Source: Alcanivoracaceae bacterium
GTDB lineage: Bacteria > Pseudomonadota > Gammaproteobacteria > Pseudomonadales > Alcanivoracaceae
Assembly (NCBI GenBank): GCA_029213045.1
Contig: JARGPN010000001.1
Span: 62,001-126,000 of the forward strand
Length of the DNA stretch: 64,000 bases
Direction: 5' to 3'
The translations under genes and the position numbers were made by a program. Shown piece after piece: positions 1-9,736 of this stretch; positions within the stretch are counted from its first letter, which is position 1; the number at the start of each line of letters is the position of its first letter. Below the pieces are notes generated by a model. That model saw nothing but the letters and a program-made list of their open reading frames with translations, did not search any database and was not told the origin of the DNA.

Positions 1-54
1 GGCGACGATGACACAACTCCGACTGATATGGCGAAAAGTGTTTTGCTAATGAGC

Positions 55-1125
55 TTATTGCAGTTGCGATAATAGCTTCTTAACGGGCGCCGCGAGGCCG
101 AGGCGTCCGGGGCTGTGGGCGAGTATCCAGCGTTGATGCGGCGCATCAGCGACAGATCTCTCGTTGGGTCGGACACGAATACGTATCGGTGTGATGTCTA
201 AGTGGAAATGGCTAAAGGTGTGGCGAAACGGCGTCAGCGTGACGATGTTATCGCCGCTAAGGTTGAGCGATTTAAGCGTTTGCGCAATGTCGTCGTGACT
301 GTCCGTTTGCGGCGGGCACCAGAGCCCGCCCCAAAGTCCCGATGGCGGTCTTTGTTCGAGCAAGATGGCGCCGTCGGCGTTTTCGAGTAGCAACATCACC
401 GTGGATTTAACGGGGATCGTTTTTTTCGGTTTGCGTCCAGGGTATTCGTGTTGTGTGCTGTTGCGATGCGCGATGCATTGTTTTTGGAGCGGGCATTCGC
501 TGCAGCGTGGTTTGCTGCGGGTGCACAGGGTTGCGCCAAGATCCATCATCACTTGCGTGTAATCGCGCAGGCGATCTTCGGGTGTGAGCTCCTCTGCGAC
601 GCGCCAAAGCTGTTGCTCAACGGCGCGTTCGCCTGGCCAGCCGGCAATGGCATAGAAGCGGCTGAGCACTCTTTTTACATTGCCGTCTAAAATGGGCGCG
701 CGCAGCTGCATGCTGATGCTGGCGATGGCGCCCGCGGTGGAGCGGCCGATGCCGGGCAGTGATATTAGCGATTCAATGTCTTTCGGAAATTTTCCAGCAA
801 ACTCGTTAACGATTTGCTTTGACGCTTTATGTAGATTGCGTGCGCGCGCGTAGTAGCCTAGTCCCGTCCAGTGATGCAGGACTTCATCGGAGGGTGCGGC
901 GGCCAGCGTAGCGACATCAGGAAAGCGTTGCATAAAACGTTCGAAGTACGGAATCACCGTGCTCACTTGCGTTTGTTGCAACATGATTTCCGAAATCCAA
1001 ACGCGATACGGAGTGATTTTTTTTTGCCACGGCAGATCCTTGCGGCCGTGCTCGTCATACCAAGCAAGCACGGCTCGTTGAAATTGTCGTGGCGTCAGCG
1101 TTGTGGCGGCAGAGCTCTCGGTCAC
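55..1125 (-). CDS. mutY: A/G-specific adenine DNA glycosylase MutY
   Basis: Base-excision repair enzyme that removes adenine mispaired with 8-oxoguanine or guanine. The 356-residue protein has the usual MutY layout. The catalytic Glu46 lies in [10 protein letters not shown], the helix-hairpin-helix is [12 protein letters not shown] (123-134), and the catalytic Asp147 is in ILDGNVKRV. The 4Fe-4S ligands are Cys201, Cys208, Cys211 and Cys217 (C-X6-C-X2-C-X5-C). A C-terminal NUDIX-like domain that reads the oxidised base begins near residue 240. The start is GTG and overlaps the stop of the upstream asmA gene as GTGA, which implies coupling. The mutY-asmA pair is conserved in Pseudomonas-like genomes. 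All key residues are present. Confidence 0.97.
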   Translation of the reverse strand: MTESSAATTLTPRQFQRAVLAWYDEHGRKDLPWQKKITPYRVWISEIMLQQTQVSTVIPYFERFMQRFPDVATLAAAPSDEVLHHWTGLGYYARARNLHKASKQIVNEFAGKFPKDIESLISLPGIGRSTAGAIASISMQLRAPILDGNVKRVLSRFYAIAGWPGERAVEQQLWRVAEELTPEDRLRDYTQVMMDLGATLCTRSKPRCSECPLQKQCIAHRNSTQHEYPGRKPKKTIPVKSTVMLLLENADGAILLEQRPPSGLWGGLWCPPQTDSHDDIAQTLKSLNLSGDNIVTLTPFRHTFSHFHLDITPIRIRVRPNERSVADAPHQRWILAHSPGRLGLAAPVKKLLSQLQ

Positions 1126-3323
1126 TTGAAAAGCTTATTTAGTTTGTCGTTGAGCTGCTTTTTCACTTCTTCGTTGGCTTTTTGCTTGGCCGCATCTTTA
1201 ATAACTTCTTCTGCCGTGCCGCCATCGCTTTCAATGCCATATTTTTCTTTCAGTTTTTCAGCGGCAGCCTTGGCGGCAAGGTCCTTGCCGATTTTCTTAA
1301 ATCCATCTTTGTCTGGACGACACCAATCTGCGGCACTGCCTTCCAAGTTGCCTTTGCAGTGCAGAGGCCAGACTTGGTCTTTCAGATATTTACTTTCGCT
1401 AATATCTGGCGATTGCATGGACAGCTGAAAATCAAATTCTTCGCTGCGCAGATTTAAATGCCCAGCCCCATTCACTGCGCCGCGATTTAGCTTGGCGTCC
1501 AACTTGTCGATATAGGCGATTTCTTTTTCAAGATGTGCGGCGCCAGTCAGATCAATAATTTTCGTATCCTCTGACAACTCTAAAGGCAGTTTTCCAGATT
1601 CTTGTCCTGGAATAAATGCTGCGAGCTGTTTGTACGCGCCGAGCATGTCGTTAATGCCGCCGACCAACGTATTGTGCAGGTTGGCGCCGCGCACGGTGCC
1701 ATCGACTAGTTTAAACGTCGTGGTGCCTTTGGCATTTTCGACAAGCGCTTTTTCACTATTTCCTTTGCTAGAGAAGTCCAGTGCCATATCTAAAATGCCA
1801 GTGAAAAGATCATCCTCTAACGCCATGGTGGCTACGGGTTGAACTTGTACATGCGTAACTTTCTTGGAGAGTGTCATTACCGGAACATCGGTGCGCGCGT
1901 CGAGCGATGCGGTGGCGGAGAAGGTGCCGCCTAGTGCTTTGCCCTGTGCTTGAGTGAGTTGCATCAACCCTTGGTTTGCTTTGACAACGAAATCCATCTC
2001 GCTGGCATGAATGTCCATCAACGAAACGCTGCCTATATGTAGCTTTCCATCAACGATCAGGGCGCGTAAATCTTCCAGTGGCAGTAGCGCTTCGTCTGAT
2101 AAAGGCGGAAGAATTCCGGTGGTAGCGTTGCTGGCAACAGCGCTTTCTTCTGCAACCTCAACATCCGGCGGCATATAACCGTCGGCCACAAGTTTATCCA
2201 ACGATAAATTGAACACAATTTTTCCGCTGTCGATATCTGCTAGGCCAGCAGAGCCTTGAATGGTGCTGCTGTCTAATTTTATGGTTAGCGGGTTCAGCAT
2301 AATGCTGTTTTCTGGGCCGGAAAGTTTGGCTTCGAAACTCACGCTCTTTAATGCGCTGGGGTCGCTTGTTTCAATGGGCGCTTCACCGATGGCTTTTAAT
2401 GCGGCGTTGGCATCAAAGGGCGCGGTCTTTAGTTCGCCAGCGAAAATCATTTTTCCGGAAAGCTGGTTGATGTCGACGCCACCGGTGGTGCGTGTGCCGG
2501 CTGCCTCTAATAATAATTCGCGCACGCTAACGCGGTCTTCGTCCAGCGCCGCCTCAACGTTCATTTTTGTGTGCACGGATAACGGTGTGACGGTTACACC
2601 GCCAATGTCTGCATCAACGGTGAGTGGCGACAGTTTGAAAATGTTCTTATCGAGATTCATAGCAAGCACTGTGTCGATGCTTGTATCAATGCGAATATCG
2701 CTTTGGTCTTGGTAGCGCAGCGATGCCTGTACGGGGAATGGCTGGTCTAGCGAAACGTTTTGCGCAGATATATTGGCGTGCTCGATCACAATGTCGGTGC
2801 CATCAGCTAGCACGCGGTAGCGTACGTTAGCGTCGCTAACGACAATTGAGGGAATGGAGAGAGGGATATCAATACTACTGCTTTCTGCCTCAGTGGCCGC
2901 ATCCGGCGTTGCCTCTGCAGGCGTGTCTGACGCAGCGATGCGTTCCCAGTTCGGTCCGTTCGGCCCTTCGATCAAATTGAGTGTGAGTGCGTGGATGCGA
3001 ATTTCATCCATTTCAACTTTGCCGCTTAAAAGAGGCCATAGCGCCACACCCAAATGAGCGCTATCGATGCCCGCAAATAATTCTTCGTCGTCCACTATGC
3101 GCGCTTCAGTGTGCCCGATTTGTACGCCCAGTGACGGCCAGAAGGTCCACGCGAGGTCGCCGTTGATGGTGAGGTCTAGATTGGCGTTATCGCGCGCCGC
3201 GGCGGAAATTTCGGGTTTGAAGTCATTCGGATCTATCAGGCGTGTAATCACGAACACGGCGATGGCCAGTACCAGTATCAGGCCGAAAATGATGGCCATT
3301 AGTATTTTCACCGTTTTCGCCAT
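1122..3323 (-). CDS. asmA: AsmA family protein
   Basis: Large envelope protein of the AsmA/YhdP-like family, whose members are linked to outer-membrane assembly and phospholipid traffic. I chose the ATG at 3323 because AAGGAG lies 6 bases upstream. That gives 733 residues beginning [14 protein letters not shown]. An in-frame start at 3362 lacks a comparable ribosome site. A single N-terminal membrane anchor (about residues 5-27) precedes a long periplasmic beta-rich region. The C-terminal part around residues 500-660 resembles the conserved AsmA C-terminal domain (motifs [14 protein letters not shown] and [15 protein letters not shown]). A charged, lysine-rich helical tail ends the protein. 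It is followed directly by mutY. The exact role in this organism is inferred from the family. Confidence 0.92.
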   Translation of the reverse strand: MAKTVKILMAIIFGLILVLAIAVFVITRLIDPNDFKPEISAAARDNANLDLTINGDLAWTFWPSLGVQIGHTEARIVDDEELFAGIDSAHLGVALWPLLSGKVEMDEIRIHALTLNLIEGPNGPNWERIAASDTPAEATPDAATEAESSSIDIPLSIPSIVVSDANVRYRVLADGTDIVIEHANISAQNVSLDQPFPVQASLRYQDQSDIRIDTSIDTVLAMNLDKNIFKLSPLTVDADIGGVTVTPLSVHTKMNVEAALDEDRVSVRELLLEAAGTRTTGGVDINQLSGKMIFAGELKTAPFDANAALKAIGEAPIETSDPSALKSVSFEAKLSGPENSIMLNPLTIKLDSSTIQGSAGLADIDSGKIVFNLSLDKLVADGYMPPDVEVAEESAVASNATTGILPPLSDEALLPLEDLRALIVDGKLHIGSVSLMDIHASEMDFVVKANQGLMQLTQAQGKALGGTFSATASLDARTDVPVMTLSKKVTHVQVQPVATMALEDDLFTGILDMALDFSSKGNSEKALVENAKGTTTFKLVDGTVRGANLHNTLVGGINDMLGAYKQLAAFIPGQESGKLPLELSEDTKIIDLTGAAHLEKEIAYIDKLDAKLNRGAVNGAGHLNLRSEEFDFQLSMQSPDISESKYLKDQVWPLHCKGNLEGSAADWCRPDKDGFKKIGKDLAAKAAAEKLKEKYGIESDGGTAEEVIKDAAKQKANEEVKKQLNDKLNKLFK

Positions 3324-3534
3324 TGCTCTCTCCTTGCGTGCTAGCCGCGTGCGGCTGATCATAGGGGTGTTGCCCGAGGAAAATCATTCCTCAGGCGCAG
3401 AGCATAGCAAGGCTGCTATCACTCTGCAGTGCGCATCAGTATCGTGTACCGTTTTCCGTCTAGGCGCCACAATGCCTGAACGTTCTGCTTGGATACATAT
3501 CGTCAGCAAAAGGGTTGCTGGTTAGGGGGTTTGG

Positions 3535-5463
3535 GTGAATCAAAAGTTCCATGTTTGGGCGCTGATATTATTGTGCTTGCCCTGTCTGGCGTTTGCCGAC
3601 ACCGTTCGACCTTCTCCTACTGACCTGGAAATTAACCTCGGGCAGAATGTGGAAGTGCTGGAGGATACAGAGGGTCAGCTCACCATTGAGCAAGTATCGA
3701 CCAGCTTTAGTAGCCGCTTCGCGCCAAGCAAAACCGCAAACCCGAGCTTCGGCTTTTCAAGCTCTGTGTATTGGCTGCGGTTCACGGTGGATGCTTCGTC
3801 CATCGCCAGTCAGCGTTGGTACATCGTCCAGCGCCATCCGATTGTTGATCATTTGACCCTGTACACCCCTGTGACTGACGAACTTTACGTGCCTACCGAA
3901 ATGGGCGATGCGCTGCCGTTCTCTCAGCGCATTTTGGAGCATCGTGAGTTTATCTTTCCTCTGAATACAAAGCGGTCAGGGGAGCAAACATACTATTTAA
4001 AGGTATCTGGCAAGGGTGCATTAACGCTGGAATTAAAGCTGTCCTCGGCCGAGGGGCTTATCGAACGTACCTATCAAGAGCAGCTGATCTTTGGGCTTTT
4101 TTACGGCGCCCTTTTAGTAATGCTGATCTATAACTTTCTGCTGTATTTCTCGGTCAGAGACGTCGCCTACCTTTGGTACATCATGTTTCTTGCGGCATTT
4201 ATTTTGTGCTTCGTGAATATTAACGGCCTAGGGCTGCAGTACTTCTGGAGGGATAGCCCTCGTTTAAACGAGGGCTATCCTATTTTTGCCATCTTCGGCA
4301 TGATCGCGCTGGTGCAGTACTCTCGAGCGTTTTTGAGTTTGCGTGAAAAATTTTATCGCTATGAAAAATATTTGCGCAGAGTGCTTTACGGGTTTCTTGC
4401 GTGCTTCGTTGCGGTGTGGATCCTTCCGGCGCCTTGGTCATACCACCTTGGTTCGTTAGTGGTGTTGATTACAGCCTGCTCGCTAACGTGGATTGGCTTC
4501 GGCACGTGGTTGCGTGGCTACCGTGCCGCTCGATTTTATGTGGCTGCATGGTCGTTGTTTCTGGCCGGATGTTTTTTCTTTTTCCTCGACAATACCGGCG
4601 TATTGCCGCACACCAATTGGGGTAATTATTCGCCGCATATTGGCAGTGGCTGGGCAGCGGTTTTCCTTTCCTTGGCTTTGGGCGAGCGCATTAAATTGCT
4701 GGAAGCCGAGCGAGATGAATTAGAGCAGAAAAATCATGAAACCTTGCAGCGACATTTTGATGACGTGCAGCGCTTGGATAAAGATAAATTAGTGTTCTTG
4801 GATTACCTAAGCCATGAATTGAACACGCCGTTAAATTGGCTAGCCAGTGCGCAGATGCTGGAGGCCGGGAAATTGCCGCCTGAGCTGGAAGAGGCGGTCT
4901 CAATGGTGCACAAGGGGCAAGATCGCCTGCAACGTTTGGTGTCTGTGTCGTTGCGCTATTTTGACCTTGCTAGCCGCAAAGAAAAACCCGAGTTAGTGCA
5001 GAGCGCACCGATGTGGAAATTGGATCGCATCATGCGTGCTCCTGAGCGCGAGGAGCAAATGGCGGCGCGCAATATTCGGTTGGTGAACTCGATCCCCGCG
5101 GATCTTTGTGTGCAGGCAAATGATGGCGAATTAACCGAGGTGATGTCGCTGGTGCTGGACAATGCGATTCAGTTTTCCGGCGAAGATTCTGACATTGTTG
5201 CCAGTGTTCAGTATGAAGAAGACGGTACCAAGGCGGTGGTGCGTATTACGGATTCTGGTCGAGGTATAGCGCAAGAGAACCTGGCTGCCATATTCGAGCC
5301 GTTCTTTATGGTGGGCTCGCATCATCAAGTCGAAGGCTTTGGATTGTCGTTGCCGATGGCGAAAGTGATGATGGAGCAGGCGGGGGCGGAAATTTGGGCA
5401 GAGAGCGAGGGTCGCGGGAAAGGTGCGACCCTGTGTCTGCGAATGAACGTGCTTAAGGCTTAA
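3535..5463 (+). CDS. 7TMR-DISM sensor histidine kinase
   Basis: Membrane histidine kinase of 642 residues starting at GTG, with a G-rich ribosome site (TTAGGGGG) upstream. A signal peptide ends near residue 21 (CLAFA). A periplasmic 7TMR-DISM extracellular type 2 domain spans about 30-180. Seven transmembrane helices follow (about 185-390), then a coiled coil. The H-box is FLDYLSHELNTPLN, the N-box is VLDNAIQFS, and the ATP lid motifs are DSGRGIA and GFGLSLPMAK. No receiver domain is fused and no response regulator lies beside it, so it is an orphan kinase. Family members bind carbohydrates or other small ligands; the signal here is unknown. Its 3' end overlaps the convergent acetyltransferase gene by 11 bases. 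Confidence 0.9.
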   Translation: MNQKFHVWALILLCLPCLAFADTVRPSPTDLEINLGQNVEVLEDTEGQLTIEQVSTSFSSRFAPSKTANPSFGFSSSVYWLRFTVDASSIASQRWYIVQRHPIVDHLTLYTPVTDELYVPTEMGDALPFSQRILEHREFIFPLNTKRSGEQTYYLKVSGKGALTLELKLSSAEGLIERTYQEQLIFGLFYGALLVMLIYNFLLYFSVRDVAYLWYIMFLAAFILCFVNINGLGLQYFWRDSPRLNEGYPIFAIFGMIALVQYSRAFLSLREKFYRYEKYLRRVLYGFLACFVAVWILPAPWSYHLGSLVVLITACSLTWIGFGTWLRGYRAARFYVAAWSLFLAGCFFFFLDNTGVLPHTNWGNYSPHIGSGWAAVFLSLALGERIKLLEAERDELEQKNHETLQRHFDDVQRLDKDKLVFLDYLSHELNTPLNWLASAQMLEAGKLPPELEEAVSMVHKGQDRLQRLVSVSLRYFDLASRKEKPELVQSAPMWKLDRIMRAPEREEQMAARNIRLVNSIPADLCVQANDGELTEVMSLVLDNAIQFSGEDSDIVASVQYEEDGTKAVVRITDSGRGIAQENLAAIFEPFFMVGSHHQVEGFGLSLPMAKVMMEQAGAEIWAESEGRGKGATLCLRMNVLKA

Positions 5464-5809
5464 GGCTTGTTAGGCCTGAAAGGCCGGCACGTTCTGCTAG
5501 CGTATTTAACGCGTCCGGCCAGCTAAATGACTGATGCTTGGCGGCGAGCCGTAACGTTTCAGCTGCCACGCCGCGCCCTCGGGTGGCAGGGTGAACGACC
5601 AGTTGCGTTACCCTCCAGTCCGATCCTTGTCGCTGCAGTAACGCCACGCTTACCGGCCGAGCGTTGAATATTCCCACCCAAAGCTGCGTTTCTTCAGCGA
5701 TTAGAGGTCCCTCTAGGGTGGTCTGAACGTCGGAATCTTGCTTTAAAACGGCCCCTAGTTGATCTAAATCGGGCTTATCGAGCGAAAACTGTCGAATTTC
5801 GAGCGGCAT
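5453..5809 (-). CDS. PanM/PanZ-like GNAT acetyl-CoA-binding protein
   Basis: Small 118-residue protein of the GNAT superfamily. It has an acetyl-CoA-binding signature at about residues 70-90 (VTQLVVHPATRGRGVAAETL) preceded by short beta strands. Its size and the incomplete GNAT fold resemble PanZ/PanM, which helps PanD (aspartate 1-decarboxylase) mature and senses CoA. No panD gene is adjacent, so that role is an inference from similarity. A strong AGGAGG precedes the ATG. It is transcribed away from hisB and runs convergently into the histidine kinase gene, with an 11-base overlap at the 3' ends. Confidence 0.7.
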   Translation of the reverse strand: MPLEIRQFSLDKPDLDQLGAVLKQDSDVQTTLEGPLIAEETQLWVGIFNARPVSVALLQRQGSDWRVTQLVVHPATRGRGVAAETLRLAAKHQSFSWPDALNTLAERAGLSGLTSLKP

Positions 5810-5823
5810 GCGGCCTCCTGCGG

Positions 5824-5853
5824 TTGGTTCGCGACGCGGGCGGCCCGTATAAT
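5824..5853 (+). promoter_or_regulatory. Sigma-70 promoter of the hisBHAF operon
   Basis: The -35 is TTGGTT (5824-5829) and the -10 is a consensus TATAAT (5848-5853), with an 18-base spacer. It lies about 70 bases upstream of hisB in the divergent gap with the PanM-like gene. Found by eye; the -10 match is strong and the -35 moderate. Confidence 0.65.
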
Positions 5854-5921
5854 AGCCGCCCTGTCGTCGGCCTGCAGGAAAATCCTTTCGGTCGATGCCA
5901 ATTTCTCAGTGGAGGTTATGA

Positions 5922-6524
5922 ATGAGCCAACGCAGCGCCAGCGTGAAACGCGATACGCTGGAGACGCAAATTAGCGTCAGCGTCAATCTTGATGGCACCG
6001 GCCAGTGCAAACTGGATACCGGCTTACCATTCCTTGAGCACATGATCGACCAAGTGGCGCGTCATGGCTTGATTGATATCGACATTCACGCCAATGGCGA
6101 CCTCCACATTGATGCCCACCACACGGTGGAAGACATCGGCATTACCTTGGGGCAAGCACTTGCCAAGGCGTGGGGCGACAAAAAAGGCGTTCGTCGTTAC
6201 GGCAACTCTTATGTGCCGCTCGACGAAGCGTTATCGCGCGTGGTGATCGATCTTTCTGGCCGCCCAGGCTTGGAAATGTTTGTGAATTTCACCCGAGATC
6301 GCATTGGCGATTTTGACGTCGATTTATTTTATGAATTTTTCCAAGGTTTGGTGAATCACGCCAAAGTGACTGTGCACATCGACAACTTGCGCGGTAAAAA
6401 TGCGCACCACCAAGCGGAAACAGTGTTTAAAGCATTTGGCCGCGCGTTGCGCATGGCAGTGGAGATGGATCCACGCATGGGCGATATCACACCGTCTACT
6501 AAAGGCACCCTTACCGAAAAGTAA
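5922..6524 (+). CDS. hisB: Imidazoleglycerol-phosphate dehydratase HisB
   Basis: Sixth step of histidine synthesis: dehydrates imidazole glycerol phosphate to imidazole acetol phosphate. The 200-residue, single-domain form lacks the histidinol phosphatase domain found in enteric HisB. The metal-binding duplicated histidine motifs are [10 protein letters not shown] (about 65-74) and [12 protein letters not shown] (about 164-175). [13 protein letters not shown] is also typical. GGAGG sits just upstream of the ATG at 5922; an overlapping ATG four bases earlier is out of frame. It is the first gene of a hisB-hisH-hisA-hisF run. Confidence 0.97.
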   Translation: MSQRSASVKRDTLETQISVSVNLDGTGQCKLDTGLPFLEHMIDQVARHGLIDIDIHANGDLHIDAHHTVEDIGITLGQALAKAWGDKKGVRRYGNSYVPLDEALSRVVIDLSGRPGLEMFVNFTRDRIGDFDVDLFYEFFQGLVNHAKVTVHIDNLRGKNAHHQAETVFKAFGRALRMAVEMDPRMGDITPSTKGTLTEK

Positions 6525-6549
6525 GGCGCACCAGTAAGAGAGGTTTTTT

Positions 6550-7188
6550 GTGAGTGAAACCGTTGCCGTACTCGATTACGGCATGGGCAATTTGCACTCC
6601 GCCGCGAAAGCTTTGGAAAAAGTGGCGGATGGGCAGCGCATTGTTGTTACCTCCGATCCCAAAGAGGCGATTGCTGCCGACCGAGTGGTGTTTCCGGGTG
6701 TTGGCGCTATTCGTGATTGCATGCATGAGCTGCGTCAGCGTGGTCTTGATCAGGCGATTTTCGAAGTGGCGGCCAGCGGTAAGCCCTTGCTCGGCATTTG
6801 TGTGGGCATGCAGGCGCTAATGGAATCCAGTGAAGAAAATGACGGCGTGCAATGTTTGGGGCTTTTCCCCGGCAAGGTGCAGCACTTCGGTGAGCGTTAT
6901 GGCGAACTTGGCGAGCGATTAAAGGTTCCGCACATGGGGTGGAACCAAGTGCAACAAGAGTCGCACCCAATGTGGGAAGGCATTGATGATTTTAGTCGTT
7001 TCTACTTTGTACATAGCTATTGCGTAACCGGCTTGCCTGAAAATCAGGTTGCAGGGCGTTGCGATTATGGTTTGCGTTTTGCCGCTGCCGCCACCCGCTC
7101 GAATATTTTTGCGGTGCAATTCCATCCGGAAAAAAGTGCACCACACGGTTTGACTCTGCTCGGTAATTTTTTGCGCTGGCAGCCCTGA
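6550..7188 (+). CDS. hisH: Imidazole glycerol phosphate synthase glutaminase subunit HisH
   Basis: Class I glutamine amidotransferase that supplies ammonia to HisF. The protein has 212 residues and a GTG start with an AGAGAGG site upstream. The catalytic nucleophile is Cys84 in GICVGMQAL, and the catalytic His and Glu are in [12 protein letters not shown] near residue 195. The N-terminal DYGMGNLHS and [10 protein letters not shown] motifs are typical. It forms a heterodimer with HisF, encoded two genes downstream. Confidence 0.97.
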   Translation: MSETVAVLDYGMGNLHSAAKALEKVADGQRIVVTSDPKEAIAADRVVFPGVGAIRDCMHELRQRGLDQAIFEVAASGKPLLGICVGMQALMESSEENDGVQCLGLFPGKVQHFGERYGELGERLKVPHMGWNQVQQESHPMWEGIDDFSRFYFVHSYCVTGLPENQVAGRCDYGLRFAAAATRSNIFAVQFHPEKSAPHGLTLLGNFLRWQP

Positions 7189-7207
7189 TAGTTTGAGGTT
7201 TTATTCA

Positions 7208-7957
7208 ATGTTGTTGATTCCCGCGATTGATTTAAAAGACGGCAAATGCGTACGCCTGCGACAAGGTCGCATGGAAGACGATACGGTGTTTTCGGAAGAC
7301 CCTGTTGCCGTTGCTGCGCACTGGGTGGAGCAGGGCGCGCGTCGTTTGCATTTGGTCGATCTCAATGGCGCGTTTGCGGGCGAGCCGGTGAATGGCGACG
7401 TAGTAAAGGAAATCGCGAAAAAGTTTCCGACCTTGCCGATTCAAATTGGCGGCGGTATTCGAACCCCAGAAATTATCGAGGCCTATTTGTCCGCCGGCGT
7501 ACAGTGGCTGATTATCGGAACAAAGGCGGTAAAAGAACCTGAGTTTGTGCGTGATATGTGCAAACAGTTTGCGGGTCACATTATTGTCGGTCTCGATGCA
7601 AAAGACGGTTGGGTGGCAACGGATGGCTGGGCAAACGTCACGGATGTTAACGTCATTGATTTAGCGCGCCAGTTTGAGGGCGATGGTGTGAGCGCCATTG
7701 TTTATACGGATATTAGCCGCGATGGCATGTTGCAGGGCGTGAACGTAGAGGCAACGGTGCGTCTGGCAGAGGCAATTTCAATTCCAGTCATCGCATCTGG
7801 CGGCATTACGGATCTGAATGATGTGCGAGCACTGTGCGCTGTATCCAAAAGTGGCATTGAAGGCGCCATTACAGGCCGAGCAATTTACGAAAATACTTTG
7901 AATTTTGCCGAAGGCCAGACGCTATCGGATCAATTGGTGCAAAGCACCGGAGTCTGA
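7208..7957 (+). CDS. hisA: ProFAR isomerase HisA
   Basis: Isomerises ProFAR to PRFAR in histidine synthesis. This (beta/alpha)8 barrel has 249 residues when started at the ATG at 7208, which has a TTTGAGG ribosome site 9 bases upstream. An in-frame TTG at 7193 would add five unlikely residues. Catalytic aspartates are Asp8 in [11 protein letters not shown] and the Asp in YTDISRDGM (about 130). Phosphate-binding loops are IGGGIRTPE and [10 protein letters not shown]. It sits between hisH and hisF with very short gaps, so one transcript is likely. Confidence 0.97.
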   Translation: MLLIPAIDLKDGKCVRLRQGRMEDDTVFSEDPVAVAAHWVEQGARRLHLVDLNGAFAGEPVNGDVVKEIAKKFPTLPIQIGGGIRTPEIIEAYLSAGVQWLIIGTKAVKEPEFVRDMCKQFAGHIIVGLDAKDGWVATDGWANVTDVNVIDLARQFEGDGVSAIVYTDISRDGMLQGVNVEATVRLAEAISIPVIASGGITDLNDVRALCAVSKSGIEGAITGRAIYENTLNFAEGQTLSDQLVQSTGV

Positions 7958-7959
7958 TT

Positions 7960-8733
7960 ATGGGATTGGCAAAACGTATTATTCCATGTCTCGATGTCGA
8001 TCAAGGGCGTGTTGTGAAAGGCGTCAAGTTCGAAAATATTCGCGACGCGGGTGACCCGGTGGAAGTGGCGAAGCGCTATAACGAAGCCGGTGCGGATGAA
8101 ATTACGTTTTTAGATATTACCGCGAGCCATGAAGGACGTGACACCACGCTGCATACCGTTGAACGGATGGCGTCGGAGGTTTTTATTCCGCTCACAGTCG
8201 GTGGCGGCGTACGTACTTTGCAAGATATCCGTAACTTGCTGAATGCGGGTGCGGACAAAGTCAGCATTAACTCCGCCGCGGTGCATAATCCGGAGTTTGT
8301 TCGCGAAGCTGCCGATCGCTTCGGGTCTCAGTGCATTGTTATTGCCATTGATGCAAAAAAAGTAAGCGCAGAAAGCGAGCCGAACCGTTGGGAGATATTC
8401 ACTCACGGTGGCCGCAAGCCAACCGGGATCGATGCAATTGAATGGGCTGAGCGCATGACACAATTCGGTGCCGGTGAAGTGTTGTTAACGAGTATGGATC
8501 GTGACGGCACCAAGAATGGTTTTGATATCGCGCTTACTCGGGCAATTTCCGATGCGGTAGCGGTGCCAGTCATTGCGTCCGGCGGTGTTGGAGCCTTAAA
8601 TCATTTAGTCGATGGCGTTTTGCTGGGTGGAGCGGATGCTGTGCTGGCGGCGTCAATTTTCCACTTTGCTGAATACTCGGTGCAAGAAGCCAAGGAGTAT
8701 ATGCAGGCCGCTGGCATCGAAATGCGTATGTGA
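7960..8733 (+). CDS. hisF: Imidazole glycerol phosphate synthase cyclase subunit HisF
   Basis: Cyclase half of IGP synthase, using ammonia from HisH to turn PRFAR into IGP and AICAR. The 257-residue barrel has catalytic Asp12 in [15 protein letters not shown] and the second Asp in [13 protein letters not shown] (about 132). Phosphate-binding segments are VGGGVRT and ASGGVGA. Its start lies two bases after hisA, with CCGGAG as ribosome site. It is the last gene of the operon; histidine genes hisG, hisD, hisC and hisI are elsewhere, while hisE lies at about 40 kb. Confidence 0.97.
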   Translation: MGLAKRIIPCLDVDQGRVVKGVKFENIRDAGDPVEVAKRYNEAGADEITFLDITASHEGRDTTLHTVERMASEVFIPLTVGGGVRTLQDIRNLLNAGADKVSINSAAVHNPEFVREAADRFGSQCIVIAIDAKKVSAESEPNRWEIFTHGGRKPTGIDAIEWAERMTQFGAGEVLLTSMDRDGTKNGFDIALTRAISDAVAVPVIASGGVGALNHLVDGVLLGGADAVLAASIFHFAEYSVQEAKEYMQAAGIEMRM

Positions 8734-8810
8734 GCAGCGTGCTCTGAGACGCTGGTCACAGGTTTTCTCAGCCTTCGCGTAACAGTATGTATGCGCGGAG
8801 GTTTAGGTGA

Positions 8811-8838
8811 TTGCCGCTCCGTGTTCCCTTGTTATACT
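8811..8838 (+). promoter_or_regulatory. Sigma-70 promoter of the START-domain gene
   Basis: The -35 is TTGCCG (8811-8816) and the -10 is TATACT (8833-8838), with a 16-base spacer, about 57 bases upstream of the ATG at 8896. Both hexamers match four or five of six consensus positions. Confidence 0.6.
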
Positions 8839-8895
8839 GCAGTGACTCATGAATAAATGAATTAAAAAAACGAGTATTAAAACACGGAGAGAAGC

Positions 8896-9714
8896 ATGGC
8901 ATTAGGGCCTAAGGGGCTCCCGCAAACGAGCGCACTGTTTGCACTTTTCTTCATCCTTCTTTTTCCCTCCGCGGTATTTTCCGCAGGCACTCCACTGGAT
9001 ACTGGACTCGATCCCGACTGGAAGCTGATCAGTGATCGCAACGATATTCAGGTCTATATGCGTCACAGGGAAAACTCGCGGTTAAAAACTTTTCGCGGCG
9101 TTACGCAAATTGAGCTGGCTGATGAGTACGCGCTTTCGGGCTTGCTGAACGATTATGAAAATATGCCTAAGTGGCTTCATTTCGTGGACAGTGCAGTGGA
9201 GTTCGATCGTGACGGCCCATTGTTGCGCTATATGCGCTTCGGCACACATCTTCCTTGGCCGCTGGCCGATCGAGAAGCGGTATTGCAGGTGGATGTTCAG
9301 CAGAAGCTGACGCCAGAGGAAGAGGCGGTCACGATGAAGCTGACCAATCGCCCTGAGTTATTGCCAGATGATCCCGCCTACGTTCGTTTTCCTGAAATGA
9401 TTGGTGTTTTCAAGCTGCGCAGGCTTGGCGATAACCTTGTTGAGATCACCTATGAATTAGTGCTCGATCCTGGGGGCTACATTCCAACGTGGTTGGCCAA
9501 TCTGTTGTTGCGGGATGCGCCGTACTTCACGTTGGAGCGCTTGCGCAGAATAATAAAAAGCCCTGAATACCAAAACCTCTATGATGATTACATAGAGTTG
9601 CGTGGCCCCGGACGTCCAACGGAATTACCACCAGCGCGTAGTTATATTTATGGGCATCCGCCAGTGCACCCCATCAATATTCTGACGTTGGAAGAAGCAA
9701 ACCCTAAACAGTAA
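8896..9714 (+). CDS. Secreted START-domain (SRPBCC) protein
   Basis: 272-residue exported protein. Residues 1-30 form a signal peptide ending near VFSAG. The rest is a START-type lipid-binding domain of the SRPBCC fold. Typical motifs are DWKLISDRNDIQVYMRH near the start, LPWPLADREAVL in the middle and a C-terminal amphipathic helix (ANLLLRDAPYFTLERLRRI). Proteins of this kind are widespread in Pseudomonas-like bacteria but their ligand is unknown. GGAGAG precedes the ATG. A bile-acid/sodium-symporter-type transporter follows 22 bases later, so the two are probably co-transcribed. A periplasmic lipid or steroid-like ligand is possible but not shown. Confidence 0.85.
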   Translation: MALGPKGLPQTSALFALFFILLFPSAVFSAGTPLDTGLDPDWKLISDRNDIQVYMRHRENSRLKTFRGVTQIELADEYALSGLLNDYENMPKWLHFVDSAVEFDRDGPLLRYMRFGTHLPWPLADREAVLQVDVQQKLTPEEEAVTMKLTNRPELLPDDPAYVRFPEMIGVFKLRRLGDNLVEITYELVLDPGGYIPTWLANLLLRDAPYFTLERLRRIIKSPEYQNLYDDYIELRGPGRPTELPPARSYIYGHPPVHPINILTLEEANPKQ

Positions 9715-9736
9715 AGCAGGCTAGTAGGAGTCCTAA

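Noticed and set aside
1-54. Possible start of yggX after mutY
   Set aside because: yggX often follows mutY, but these 54 bases show no start codon or YggX N-terminus.
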